Below, in pieces: positions 10,481 through 19,405 of a DNA stretch of 64,000 bases. Every line of letters begins with the position of its first letter. The stretch's first letter is position 1. The stretch is from contig CM060731.1 of NCBI GenBank assembly GCA_030704615.1, positions 85,166,756-85,230,755 of the forward strand. Direction: 5' to 3'. This stretch comes from Takakia lepidozioides (Eukaryota > Streptophyta > Takakiopsida > Takakiales > Takakiaceae). Under the pieces are notes generated by a model, which was given only the letters and a program-made list of their open reading frames with translations, was not told the DNA's origin and ran no database searches. A program made the translations under genes and the position numbers.

Positions 10481-11205
10481 TGAAACCACAGGTCTACTAG
10501 ATCCTTCCAAACTTCGAAAGGAATGTCAGTTCAAAGCATACACTACTTCTGGGTGGGGATCCTGTCATTCGAGATAAGACTCACCGAGGTTTTGTAGAAG
10601 TTATCTAATGTATCTAGATGTCAACGTTGTCTCCTCACAATGGATGTCTGCTACGACTTAGGTGATTATGTCAAACAACTCCCACAAAGGCAACACCGTG
10701 CAATTGGAGCAAGTGATGCAAAATGGCACCAAGACTTTGCGCTATGTAAATCACATGAGGTGGAAATGTGAATGGGATATCCAGCAAATTACACCCATCA
10801 TGTGCAAGTAAAGGGAGCCGACAATTACTTAAATGCTCTCATTACAAACATGTACATAAATATTTTTAGCTTATATTTATGACTAGCATAGTGTATCTAC
10901 GCGGTTTTGTGGAGGGAAAGAATGTGAATTAAATATGATGCAAGAGAGGCCAATTTACAATTGGTCTACATGAACATCACTAATCGCTTCGGTCGTTAAT
11001 GTCATCCATTGGTACTTCACCCAGGCCTGAGGTGGTCAAGAATTTTCAAACCCCCAAAAAACATCCAGGAAGGACACATAGGGATCAGGCATCCACTCAG
11101 TTACGTTCTCGGTCATCGCATAGGAACAAAAAGGAGAAGTTGAAGACCAACGATGGATGTTGCTAAAATGTAAAGCTCTCATGATTGCATTTCAGAGGAC
11201 TTTCT
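10481..11205. other. Stretch without a recognisable gene
   Basis: No open frame of useful length and no repeat or motif that I can name between the three-copy repeat unit and the 376-bp tandem duplication. Confidence 0.4.
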
Positions 11206-11209
11206 TTGG

Positions 11210-11970
11210 ATAAAGCCAAATTTCACTTAGGGAATCCATTGATCCGGAGTATTGAAAACTTGGAGTGAGGCCGCTTCTCTTGTCTTTCTTGCATCTCTAA
11301 CATGAGATACTCTAATGATAGTTTGGAACTGTTCGCATTTGTGAGCATTGTTCAACCAACATTGTTCTCTCCTTTTGACGATCCTGGTTTAAATTAGTGC
11401 AATGTAACCAAGCAACCTCTACATATTGAAATGTGCGTAATTTATGGCCCTTGGCTTGCTCATGTCTATCCGTAGTGATTGATTTGTCCAGGGACGACCT
11501 GTTCTTCCGCTGCAACAAACTCGTTCACAAAATGCTCTTCTTTCGCAACAACCACTAGTTATTTCACAAAATGTTCTTCTCTCGCTCCAATCCATTTTTC
11601 ACTTAGGGAATCCATTGATCCGGAGTGTTGAAAACTTGGAGCGAGGCCGCTTCTCTTGTCTTTCTTGCATCTTTAACATGGGATACTCTAATGATATTTT
11701 GGAACTGTTTGCAGTTGTGAGCATTGTCCAACCAACATCGTTGTCTCCCTTTGACGATCTTGGTTCAAAGTGCAATGTAACCAAGCAACCTCTACATATT
11801 GAAATATGCGTAAATTATGGCCCTTGGCTCGCTTGTGTCTATCCATAATGATTTATTTGTCCAGGGACGACTTGTTCTTCCGCTGCAACATACTCGCTCA
11901 CAAAATGCTCTTCTTTCGCAGCAACCACCGGTTATTTCACAAAATGTTCTTCTTTCGCTTCAATCCATTT
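11210..11970. repeat. Tandem duplication of about 376 bp
   Basis: The segment starting TTTCACTTAGGGAATCCATT at 11221 recurs at 11597 with scattered substitutions. It continues through the shared TTTGACGAT, CAAGCAACCTCTACATATTG and TTTCACAAAATGTTCTTC phrases (11562-11580 and 11935-11955). No coding capacity is evident in either copy. Confidence 0.85.
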
Positions 11971-12084
11971 GTCTTTTGAGTACAACCTCAACGTAATACA
12001 TTTGCACAAAGTATTGGCCGATTTCGGCAGAGGCTTTGTGTTCACACACATGTTGGAATTTGGACTTCAAGTTTTCCATCCAAC

Positions 12085-12235
12085 CACGATCTAGGCTAAT
12101 AACCACGATCTAATCGCTAATCGCTAATCGTTTCATCAGAGATCATTTCAATGGCTAATCGCTAATCGATAATCTTTAATCGCTAATCATGAATCGTCAT
12201 CGTTAATCGTTAATCGTTATTCGATTGACGATCTG
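12085..12235. repeat. Imperfect (TAATCG/CTAATCG)n array
   Basis: Short repeats of AATCGCT, AATCGTT and AATCGAT occupy this stretch, as in TAATCGCTAATCGCTAATCG. It reads as a degenerate simple-sequence array. Confidence 0.8.
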
Positions 12236-12489
12236 TTCATTTGATGTTTGATGTTTGATGTTTGCAAAATCATCTGATGTTGTGCTTCTCTCTACCATCA
12301 TACCTGAGCATGTGCTTGAGTTGATTTGTGACGAAGAGTATTGCACCTTTGATCAATCGTCTTGCAATAATATCTTGTTCCTCCATAAACAATTAATTGA
12401 CTTTATTTCATTATTGTATTTGATGGTTTGATGATTTGATGATAGATTATTGATGATTTCATTATTTGATGTTTGATTTGATGTTCATT

Positions 12490-13150
12490 TTGAATTAATG
12501 CCAAAGCTTTATACAAAGCAAAATCATTCGATGTTGTGCTTCTCTCTGCCATCCTACCTGAGCATGTGCACGCGTTTTTCTCTGACGAAGAGTATTGCAT
12601 GGATTGCAATTGCGTCGTTATGTGATAAAACCATTCGAATTTGTCATGGAATCGAGGATGCCACCAAAGAAGTTTAGTATATGCCTAATCCAACGCTCTC
12701 TATAAGTTATTTAATAAGGGCAAAACTTTACATAAAGCGAAATCATCCAATGTTGTGCTTATCTCTACCATCCTACTTGAGCATGTGCGCGAGTTTTTGG
12801 TGATGGCGTTCGAAGGGAGGGAGAACCCACTTGTATGTCTCTCCTCCTTTAGATTCTGAGCTGCTTTCTCAAGCTCTTGGATTTTTTCGATGATATTGTC
12901 ATCCTTTCGAATTCGTCAAGGAATTGAGGATGCCACCAAAGAAGTTTAGTATGCGCCTAATCCGAGGTTCTCTGGAAGTTTTATACAAAGCAAAATCATT
13001 CGATGTTGTGCTTCTCTCTACCATCCTACCTGAGCATGTGCGCGCATTTTTCTGTGACGAAGAGTATTGCATCGATTGCAATTGCGTTGTTCTGTGAAAA
13101 AACCATTCGAATTCGTCAAGGAATCGAGGATGCCACCAAAGAAGTTTAGT
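12490..13150. repeat. Dispersed repeat, three tandem copies
   Basis: Three related copies start near 12495, 12720 and 12979. Each contains TACAAAGCAAAATCATTCGA or a variant, GTTGTGCTT, TACCATCCTAC, TGAGCATGTGCGCG, and near its end TCGAGGATGCCACCAAAG or a variant. A fourth copy, of the 12720 subtype, is at 19020-19252. No coding capacity or terminal repeats were recognised; the family is unknown to me. Confidence 0.8.
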
Positions 13151-13670
13151 GGAAAAGACCACATGGTCCTTATACTCTCCGATGCATTCCAGATCGATAG
13201 CCACCGTGTCTGCCATTTCCGATTCAATGTCAGGAGCAGGAAGAAGAGTGGCTATTGCTAGGAAGGAACTTCAGTGCATTCAAACCTCACCTTCTCTTTC
13301 GCCTCCACACATGTCGTTGAGAGGTGGTGCAGTTTTCCACGGATTCGTCGGACTTGGAGGAAGAGACAGTGGACATTGATGCCGAGGAGAATCCGGAATA
13401 CGAGTGAGTGGAAACATTGTAAGTTTGCAAAGCCTTCTGGGTGATTTTTTGTCACACGCATTTCCGGACTGTGGTTCTCATTGGTCTCGTGGGTGAATGT
13501 TATGTGCAGGATTCCAGGATCCGGGTCGAAATCGTAGAATTTTCATTAATTCTCTGTACATTTAAATTCTCTTCCAAAGTATATAAAGGAAATTCTCACC
13601 GTCCTTCATGTCCCCTCTCCCATGTGCTTCTCAACGACACCATCGTCCAAACCACGTCCCTCCCAAAATC

Positions 13671-14536
13671 GGAAATGCGGCACCGCATTTCCATGTCAGA
13701 ACGGAAATGTGGGAACTGCAAAAACCTCGTTTGGAAATGCGGCACCGCATTTCCAAAATCGGGGCAAGAACAATTTTCCGTCTCCTGGTTTGGACATCAG
13801 AAACTGTTCGGCCGAACGGAAATGCGGTGCCGCATTTCCGTTTTGAACACGGCAGTTTTAGGGAAATGGAAATGCCACCCCGCATGCGGAGGTCGAACAC
13901 GTTATTTACATGGCAGAAATGGAAATGCGGTGCCGCATTTCCATTTTGGAGATGGACGTTTTTCCAACTCCAGACCCATCGACGGAAATGCGGCTCCGCA
14001 TTCCATGATGCGGGACGGGAATGCGGCACCGCATTCCATTGTCCAATAAAAAATTTCGATGACGTACATGGAAATGCGGCGCCACATTTCTAGAACGGAC
14101 ATCGTTGTTTCTCCAATTTCAGACCCTTGGACGGAAATGCGGCACCGCATTCTATTGTCCAATACGAAATTTTGATGACGGACATGGAAATGCAATGCCG
14201 CATTTCCAGAACAGACTTCGTTGATTGTCCAATTCCAAACCCGTCGACGGAAATGCGGCACCGCATTCCATTGTCCAATAAGAAAATTTGATGACAGACA
14301 TGGAAATGCGGTGCCGCATTTCCAGAACGGACATGGACATGCATTGGCGATTGGACATGCTTGGACAATTCAAGGTCCAATATCGAAATGCGGTGCCGCA
14401 TTTCCAATTCGAAGTATGGTAATGCCATGTCAAGAAATGAAATGCGGTACAACATTTCCGTTACGACCACAATGGAGGAAAGGGAGCTGCCAGAAATCGC
14501 TGCATGGAGAAAAATGAAATGCGGTGCCGCATTTCC
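13671..14536. repeat. Palindrome minisatellite (22-bp palindromes, 116-bp higher-order unit)
   Basis: About 14 copies of one inverted repeat, arms GGAAATGCGG and CCGCATTTCC around a 2-bp centre. They lie at 13671, 13733, 13818, 13921, 13984, 14018, 14070, 14133, 14186, 14249, 14302, 14384, near 14439, and 14515. Some lack one base of an arm (13984, 14018, 14133, 14249) or have substitutions (14070, 14186, 14439). From 14070 on, spacing alternates 63, 53, 63, 53 bp, so the higher-order unit is 116 bp with two palindromes and spacers such as ATTGTCCAATA and CCAATTTCAGACCC. A diverged half-unit lies at 15671-15733. Open frames on both strands here are by-products of the repeat. Each palindrome could fold as a hairpin in DNA or RNA. 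Confidence 0.92.
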
Positions 14537-14736
14537 GAGCTTGAGCATGTACATGTTTCATTTTACTCATACATGGATTTCCTTCACCTCAGGACTCTGA
14601 TATCGCTGACTCTGGTATATTCATGTGGACAGACACATTGTACAAATGAGACCACAAATTGTAAACAGTGGGCCAATTACAGCATTTCTTGAACACAATG
14701 AAACACAACACACAGAAGTGAGGTACGAGGGGTTGT

Positions 14737-14742
14737 TTTATT
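14737..14742 (-). promoter_or_regulatory. Poly(A) signal of the minus-strand orphan gene
   Basis: AATAAA on the minus strand (GATCAATAAAAC context) lies about 70 bp after the stop of the 192-aa gene. The same ATCAATAAAA context follows the paralogous plus-strand gene at 16593, which supports both as real 3' ends. Confidence 0.7.
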
Positions 14743-14811
14743 GATCGAACACGGTGTCTCACATTTAGCAACTCCAGACAAATCTAAGCCCTTCCGCCTT
14801 GTACATGGGCA

Positions 14812-15390
14812 TCACCAAGTCGACGGAACTTCGATAGCCCTCAAAACAAACTCATTACTGAACCGGCACCTCCAGGTAAACTGCAATGCGGTCGTTCTGG
14901 TGCCCTTGGTGGAGCTAACGACAATGTCATGCCCATCAATGATACCACCATCATACATTGACAAGCTGACTGTGGGCCTCATGTGCCCATGCGATTCGTC
15001 TTCGCAACTCAGCCGAATGTCTCCATACAGTGGAAGAGCGGATTGAACTCCACGAATATAGTTTTCCCCAGTGCCGTCCTCCCTGGTCCACTGGCAGCAG
15101 TTCCAACGCCAAAGCGAGGCCGTGCGTGATCTGTCCGGCATCCCATTCCAGCTTGGTATATCGAGGTCAACAATTTTCAGGACCCACGGACCGCATTGAC
15201 CCTCGCCCTCACCTCGCTCAAAGCGGTAATAGCCCTCCAAATACTCCATTGCGCGCAAAGACTCCCGCTTGATTCCAGAAGCGTCTGTGAAAACAGAGAG
15301 CCAGACAATGATGTCTCCTGATTCTGGTTTGAACATAGCATAATCGTGGCCATGATAAGGGCAGTCAGCAGGATTGCGGCGGCACGGCAT
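14812..15390 (-). CDS. Orphan protein, 192 aa, paralogue of the divergent neighbour
   Basis: A complete intron-less frame of 192 codons. I do not recognise the family. It aligns end to end with the gene at 15946-16509; by eye about half of the residues agree. Shared blocks: MPC-R-N at the start, DCPY-G-DYAM, SGDI-(I/V)-(V/I)-W, RWNCCQWT with two adjacent cysteines, PLYGDIR, DGG-I-GHDIVV and QFTWR near the end. There is no signal peptide or membrane segment, so a soluble cytosolic or nuclear protein is likely. The alternating hydrophobic pattern with many W, Y and G suggests an all-beta fold (inference). Start chosen because both paralogues share TTTGCAAGGATGCCGTGC around the ATG. Conservation of coding sequence but not of flanks argues that it is a real gene. 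Function unknown. Confidence 0.78.
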   Translation of the reverse strand: MPCRRNPADCPYHGHDYAMFKPESGDIIVWLSVFTDASGIKRESLRAMEYLEGYYRFERGEGEGQCGPWVLKIVDLDIPSWNGMPDRSRTASLWRWNCCQWTREDGTGENYIRGVQSALPLYGDIRLSCEDESHGHMRPTVSLSMYDGGIIDGHDIVVSSTKGTRTTALQFTWRCRFSNEFVLRAIEVPSTW

Positions 15391-15945
15391 CCTTGCAAAA
15401 GATTACCGGAGTACGCTCAATGACAGCAGCTCCCAGATGGAGGAGGCAGCAGCGCGGTGGCTGGAAGAAGTTGAAGCAAACGCTGCAATTCCTCACTAAC
15501 ACTCCAGGGCACATTTAAATTCCCCCCCTACAGGAACCTGCACAGATGAAGATTGGCTGCTCCATGAATGTAGCCGTTTCAGTTTCCTTCCGTGCCATGC
15601 AAACTATGGGCAATAAGTGCCAGGTGGGCCTATAGCCACTCGAGACGACGAAGTCCATCCCCCCTTCGATGTAAATGCGGTGCCGAATTTCCATCTGGGG
15701 GATGGACTTCGGTTGCAGATTTCAAACTATACCCTGTGGATGAGAAAGAGGTATCGGTTCATCCACCGCTGGCGTGATGAACACGTTACACGATGATTGG
15801 TGGTACGTGGGACCCAGATGCTCCATTATTGGAGCCCGCACTGCTCTTCCGCTTCTCATCATTTCAAAAATCTAAGGGCTTCGTTGCTGTCTGCAAGGTC
15901 ATTGTCATCGACATCAAAGACGTCCTCAGGTCCTCCTTTGCAAGG
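15391..15945. promoter_or_regulatory. Shared intergenic (divergent promoter) region of the orphan pair
   Basis: The 555 bp between the two start codons must hold the 5' leaders and promoters of both genes. A TATA-like ATTTAAAT lies at about 15512-15519, 120 bp upstream of the minus-strand start. A diverged copy of the palindrome (arms AAATGCGG and CCGAATTTCC) lies at 15672-15692, followed by a GATGGACTTCGG spacer like those in the array at 13.9-14.3 kb. No open frame of note is present. Confidence 0.5.
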
Positions 15946-16509
15946 ATGCCGTGCTTCCGGAACCGGGACGACTGCCCTTATGGAGGCTTCGATTATGCAA
16001 TGTATTCAGCCACATCGGGAGACATCGTTATCTGGTACACAGTTTACACAGAAGATACTGGTTCGAATGTGGAAACATTGTCCGCTTTTGAGTACATCCC
16101 AGGCCACTACGCCTTCAAGTGGGGTGACAATTTTGGTCTGAGGAGTCCGTGGCTCCTACGCATCCTTGATTCCGATTTTCCCAGCTACGACGGGCACCCA
16201 TACAGAAGAATGCGCACTGCTATGCTGTTGCGGTGGAACTGCTGCCAGTGGACGTGGGTGGACTCCATCGGAGAGACGTATACTACTGAAGGAGTGCGCT
16301 CCTCTTCTCCATTGTATGGGGACATTCGCATTGGTGTGGACGACGAAAACGTGAAGCTTTCCATATTCGATGGTGGTATGATTGAAGGGCACGACATTGT
16401 GGTGAACATCAACAGGGGCGGTACAACGGCTGCAATCCAGTTTACCTGGAGGAGTCCGATGACCCATGTGCTAGTTTTCAGAACATGCAAAGTCCCATTG
16501 ACAACGTGA
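15946..16509 (+). CDS. Orphan protein, 187 aa, divergent paralogue
   Basis: The open frame could start upstream at 15793, but the Met at 15946 is chosen. There the sequence TTTGCAAGGATGCCGTGC is shared with the paralogue on the other strand, and all similarity begins at this Met. The protein has MPCFRNRDDCPYGGFDYAM, SGDIVIWYTVYTED, LRWNCCQWTW, PLYGDIRIGVDDE, DGGMIEGHDIVVNINRGG and IQFTWR. Compared with its paralogue it lacks about 8 residues before the DGG block and has a few differences in the middle. No secretion signal or membrane helix is visible. A head-to-head duplicate with a common upstream region suggests inverted duplication of a single ancestor. Product and pathway unknown; the pairing, poly(A) sites and conserved block pattern make it a credible gene. 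Confidence 0.78.
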   Translation: MPCFRNRDDCPYGGFDYAMYSATSGDIVIWYTVYTEDTGSNVETLSAFEYIPGHYAFKWGDNFGLRSPWLLRILDSDFPSYDGHPYRRMRTAMLLRWNCCQWTWVDSIGETYTTEGVRSSSPLYGDIRIGVDDENVKLSIFDGGMIEGHDIVVNINRGGTTAAIQFTWRSPMTHVLVFRTCKVPLTT

Positions 16510-16592
16510 CTTGTATTCAGAAGGCACAGGGCTAAAGATTTGTTTGCACAATCAGCACAGTAGACGTGCTTCAAATGCAATTCATGTGGATC

Positions 16593-16598
16593 AATAAA
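16593..16598 (+). promoter_or_regulatory. Poly(A) signal of the plus-strand orphan gene
   Basis: AATAAA in the context GGATCAATAAAAACC lies about 85 bp after the stop at 16509, matching the position and context of the signal of the divergent paralogue. Confidence 0.7.
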
Positions 16599-16599
16599 A

Positions 16600-17700
16600 A
16601 CCTCATTGTGCCCTCTTTTTGTTCTATTCTGTATCCATCGTTCCCAGAGTGCATCATTCCTCATTTCGTTTGGGATTGGGAGTGTGGGTGGATTTTGCAA
16701 GTGGCTGGTAGGCTGAAATGGGCCCCCATTGTACAGAGCAGTACCACCCTACCATTCGCGAAACATTGCCTTTCAATATGTAATTCTAAAAAACATTGCC
16801 GAACCTCCTTCATCGGGAGGTCCTTCTCCCCCTATGACCGTGACACCCTGAACCCTATTCCCGCGGACACTCATTTCCGGAAAATAGTCCTGCTCATGTT
16901 TTTTTCGACACTTACGACTCTGCTCATGGCTCATCAAATAGCAGCCCCCAAAGACGTGGAGAAGACACCACCATTGAAGCGACAACCAAAAAACCCCATA
17001 GGCGCGTACGCCAGTTTTTAAACAACCTTATTTTAGCGTGACTCTGGACCGTTCAGGGACGACGTGTCTTGCATGCAGATGCTCCACGCCACCCAGCTGG
17101 AATCTTGGCGCAGTAGGGGCGGGGGAGAGGCAAGTGCGCTCCCTCTTTTTCAAACAATTTTTTTCCTCCCTAGCTGCAATCCTGGATCCAGTCGATAGCG
17201 AGACTCCTTCTCGACCTAGAAGAAGGCGCCGCCGAACTCTGTACTTCACATCTAACAAACAAAGGCTACGGGCGAAGGAGAATGAAAAAGATCCGCAGGG
17301 AGCTCATGTTAGGGGAGGACACCGGGGAGGGAGAGGCCGGAGGAGAGGGAGAGGCAGAGGCCGGAGAGGGAGAGGCTGGAGGAGCAGTTGCGCGACAGTC
17401 TCCAGAGGGTTTACCCACAGTGGAGAAGGAGCCCAACGAACGACAATCGTTTGAGGGCGGAGAGGAGGAACCCTGGACTAGCCTCCGACAATAGTCTCAG
17501 GTATTCCGCATAATGGAAGAGACACCGGAGGATGAAGTGCGTGGTTTTGTCACCCACGAGCCCGATCTTCTGGGACCTGTCCTCCCACACGAATTGAAGG
17601 AGACGAGCCAGACAGGAGGTGCATCTTCGAGTGCTACAAAGAAGCAAGCCGAGGTATGTGTGACGTTCCATTGAGTGTCCTGGTTCTCCTTTCTTTTGAC
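16600..17700. other. Stretch without a confident gene
   Basis: Open frames at 17038-17454 and 17282-17494 encode Gly/Arg- or Gly/Glu-rich peptides because of a GGAGAGGGAGAGGC-type simple repeat at 17320-17390. No homologous motif was recognised. It could include exons of an unknown gene, but I cannot support one. Confidence 0.4.
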
Positions 17701-17715
17701 GTTTGAATCTCACAT

Positions 17716-17960
17716 AACAACCTTGCGTTGACGCAAGGTTGTTCTGAGTGTCTTGTCTGTTCCTGTTTTTCCCTTCACTGTCTGTTTTTGCCTTCACTCC
17801 CATCGTTGCAAATCCCACAATCAACCTTGCGTCAACGCAAGGTTGATTTGGGCTGCACGTTGATGCAAGGTTGTTAGAGAGTCCAGCCAATGTCTCTTTT
17901 TGCCTTCACTCCCATAGTTGCAAGCCTAAGAAACAACCTTGCGTCAACACAAGGTTGATT
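17716..17960. repeat. Second palindrome family (CAACCTTGCG / CGCAAGGTTG)
   Basis: Perfect inverted repeats with arms AACAACCTTGCGT and ACGCAAGGTTGTT around TG (17716-17743) and TCAACCTTGCG... CGCAAGGTTGA (17821-17846). A slightly broken copy is at 17932-17958 and a half copy at 17858-17875. The last two full copies sit in a 105-bp tandem duplication with TTTTTGCCTTCACTCCCAT upstream and TTGGGCTGCA downstream. Confidence 0.88.
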
Positions 17961-18054
17961 TGGGCTGCAGTCCTGGGGGGTGCACTCTTTATAAACTGTG
18001 CGTATCACGTGCGTTCGTCACCTAATAAAAAAACCCCGTGTATACGGGTCCTTG

Positions 18055-18265
18055 GATAATTTATACCCCCTCTGTACATATTTTTTGAAGATTATAAACC
18101 CCCCTCCTGTAAATATACAAAAATTTACAATTTTTAAAAAGTACCCCCTTCTGTATGTATATTCTCATTTTCCATCATTAAAAATAACCCTCCAATATGT
18201 ATATGTATGTTTTTATATTATATCGAATTTATTCATTTAAAACATAATATAAATATAACAAATTA
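18055..18265. repeat. AT-rich tract with short diverged tandem units
   Basis: Units of about 40-45 bp share a C-run followed by TGTA and AT-rich sequence (for example TACCCCCTCTGTACATA at 18062 and GTACCCCCTTCTGTATGTA at 18141). It borders the 3' end of the transposase-like gene. Confidence 0.5.
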
Positions 18266-18267
18266 AT

Positions 18268-19008
18268 TTAAAAAAAAATGCCTTTGATAAAGTTGTCAAA
18301 GACTTTTCGGTCATTTGCATCAAGTACATATGTGTTTGACTTGACATTGTACTTTAAACATGTTAACGCGATAATGGAATCCAAATCAACCATCATGTTA
18401 TTCGTCAAATCGTACGTATAGACCCCTCCTCGAATTTTTTGGTACCATGCTAACCCAATCTCCATATGAGAAGGACGCTCCAATAAATCAACAGAATCCC
18501 TACATTCTACAAACCGCTTATTGATTTTCTTCCGCATTCTTTGAACCCTGCCCAAATACCAAGTGCCATTGGTTGCTCCTTTGCAGGTTTTCCCTGGTCT
18601 GCCTTTCCTATTTGTAGTTTGGATCGCAGTCTCCTCATCAACAAAAAATACAGCACAATCCGAACCCAATCCCAAGCTCGTGGCTTTGTTGCTGGTAGTT
18701 GGTTTGTTTTCTCGGCAAAACAACATCGATGCACTTCTTACTCGTGTCAATCTATCCTTGGATAGAGTAGGGTTGCTATTGAGTTGGCTAACCAAAGTGT
18801 TTTTGAATATGGTCTTCCCGTCTACTTTGACAAATGGAACCACCGCCTTCGGTCCATCTTTCTCTTGTTCAAACTCATCAATGACAGCATCCAGAATATG
18901 TCTCAATTCACTCTGAATAAGTACCTCTTCCGCATGATCATCCAAAGGTTGGCTCAAAACATCCTCCATTGAATTCGAAGGCCCGCTCACCAATTCATCT
19001 TCCTTCAA
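18268..19008 (-). CDS. C-terminal part of a transposase-like gene
   Basis: A 246-codon minus-strand frame that I read as the last part of the gene spread over 18.3-23.1 kb. It contains an acidic segment, then VPFVKVDGKTIFKNTLVSQL, NSNPTLSKDRLTRVR, a basic GRPGKTC stretch and YVLDANDRKVFDNF. The internal LVSQLNxNPTLSKDRLTRVR phrase looks like a conserved block rather than random sequence, but I cannot name it. Its first codons are joined to a 0.45-kb insertion (dispersed repeat plus CACTA fragment) that separates it from the upstream catalytic part. Function inferred only from position. Confidence 0.5.
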   Translation of the reverse strand: MKEDELVSGPSNSMEDVLSQPLDDHAEEVLIQSELRHILDAVIDEFEQEKDGPKAVVPFVKVDGKTIFKNTLVSQLNSNPTLSKDRLTRVRSASMLFCRENKPTTSNKATSLGLGSDCAVFFVDEETAIQTTNRKGRPGKTCKGATNGTWYLGRVQRMRKKINKRFVECRDSVDLLERPSHMEIGLAWYQKIRGGVYTYDLTNNMMVDLDSIIALTCLKYNVKSNTYVLDANDRKVFDNFIKGIFF

Positions 19009-19019
19009 TAACCACGATC

Positions 19020-19252
19020 TTGAAATAAAGCCAAAGCTTTTTACAAAGCAAAATCATTCGATGTTGTGCTTATCTCTACCATCCTACCTGAGCATGTGCG
19101 CGAGTTTTTTGTGATGGCATTCAAGGGGAGGGAGAACCCAGTTGTCTGTCTCTCTCCTCCTTTAGATTCCGAGGTGCTTTCTCAAGCTCTTGGATTTTTT
19201 CGATGAAATTGTCCACCTTTCGAATTCGTCAAGGAATCGAGGATGCCACCAA
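19020..19252. repeat. Fourth copy of the 12.5-13.2 kb dispersed repeat
   Basis: Shares ACAAAGCAAAATCATTCGAT, GTTGTGCTTATCTCTACCAT, GAGCATGTGCGCGAG and TCGAGGATGCCACCAAA with the copy at 12720-12955. It lies inside the transposase-like gene, next to a CACTA fragment. Confidence 0.85.
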
Positions 19253-19405
19253 ATGTTTTTGTGGAATATGTACCGCCCAATATGGCAACTCGTACAAGAT
19301 TGAAAGTCGCTTCATGCCGGGCACGTCCACTTCACCGTCCGTGCCCGCATGGGCCTCCTTCCATCGGTCCTCCCAAAACTGCCCAGATGGTGAAGTTTCC
19401 GACCC
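19253..19405 (-). mobile_element. CACTA Tnp2 fragment (minus strand)
   Basis: The minus strand encodes FWEDRWKEAHAG, then MKRLSILYELPYWAVHIPQK, the same block as 6143-6293 on the plus strand with about a dozen codon changes. It shares no longer flank with that copy and is fused to the end of the DDE-like open frame, so it is a nested remnant rather than a second element. Confidence 0.85.

Noticed and set aside
13671-14536. CRISPR-like array
   Set aside because: Repeats alternate with repeated, not unique, spacers, spacing is 53/63 bp in a higher-order unit, there are no cas genes and the genome is eukaryotic.
13441-14554. Long overlapping open frames on both strands (up to 202 codons)
   Set aside because: They run through the palindrome minisatellite; repeated peptides such as CGAAFPS and NAAPHF on either strand are translations of the repeat, not protein families.
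17038-17494. Gly/Arg-rich RNA-binding-like protein
   Set aside because: The RGRGRR stretch is the translation of a GGAGAGG simple repeat; alternative frame is Glu/Gly-rich; no domain.
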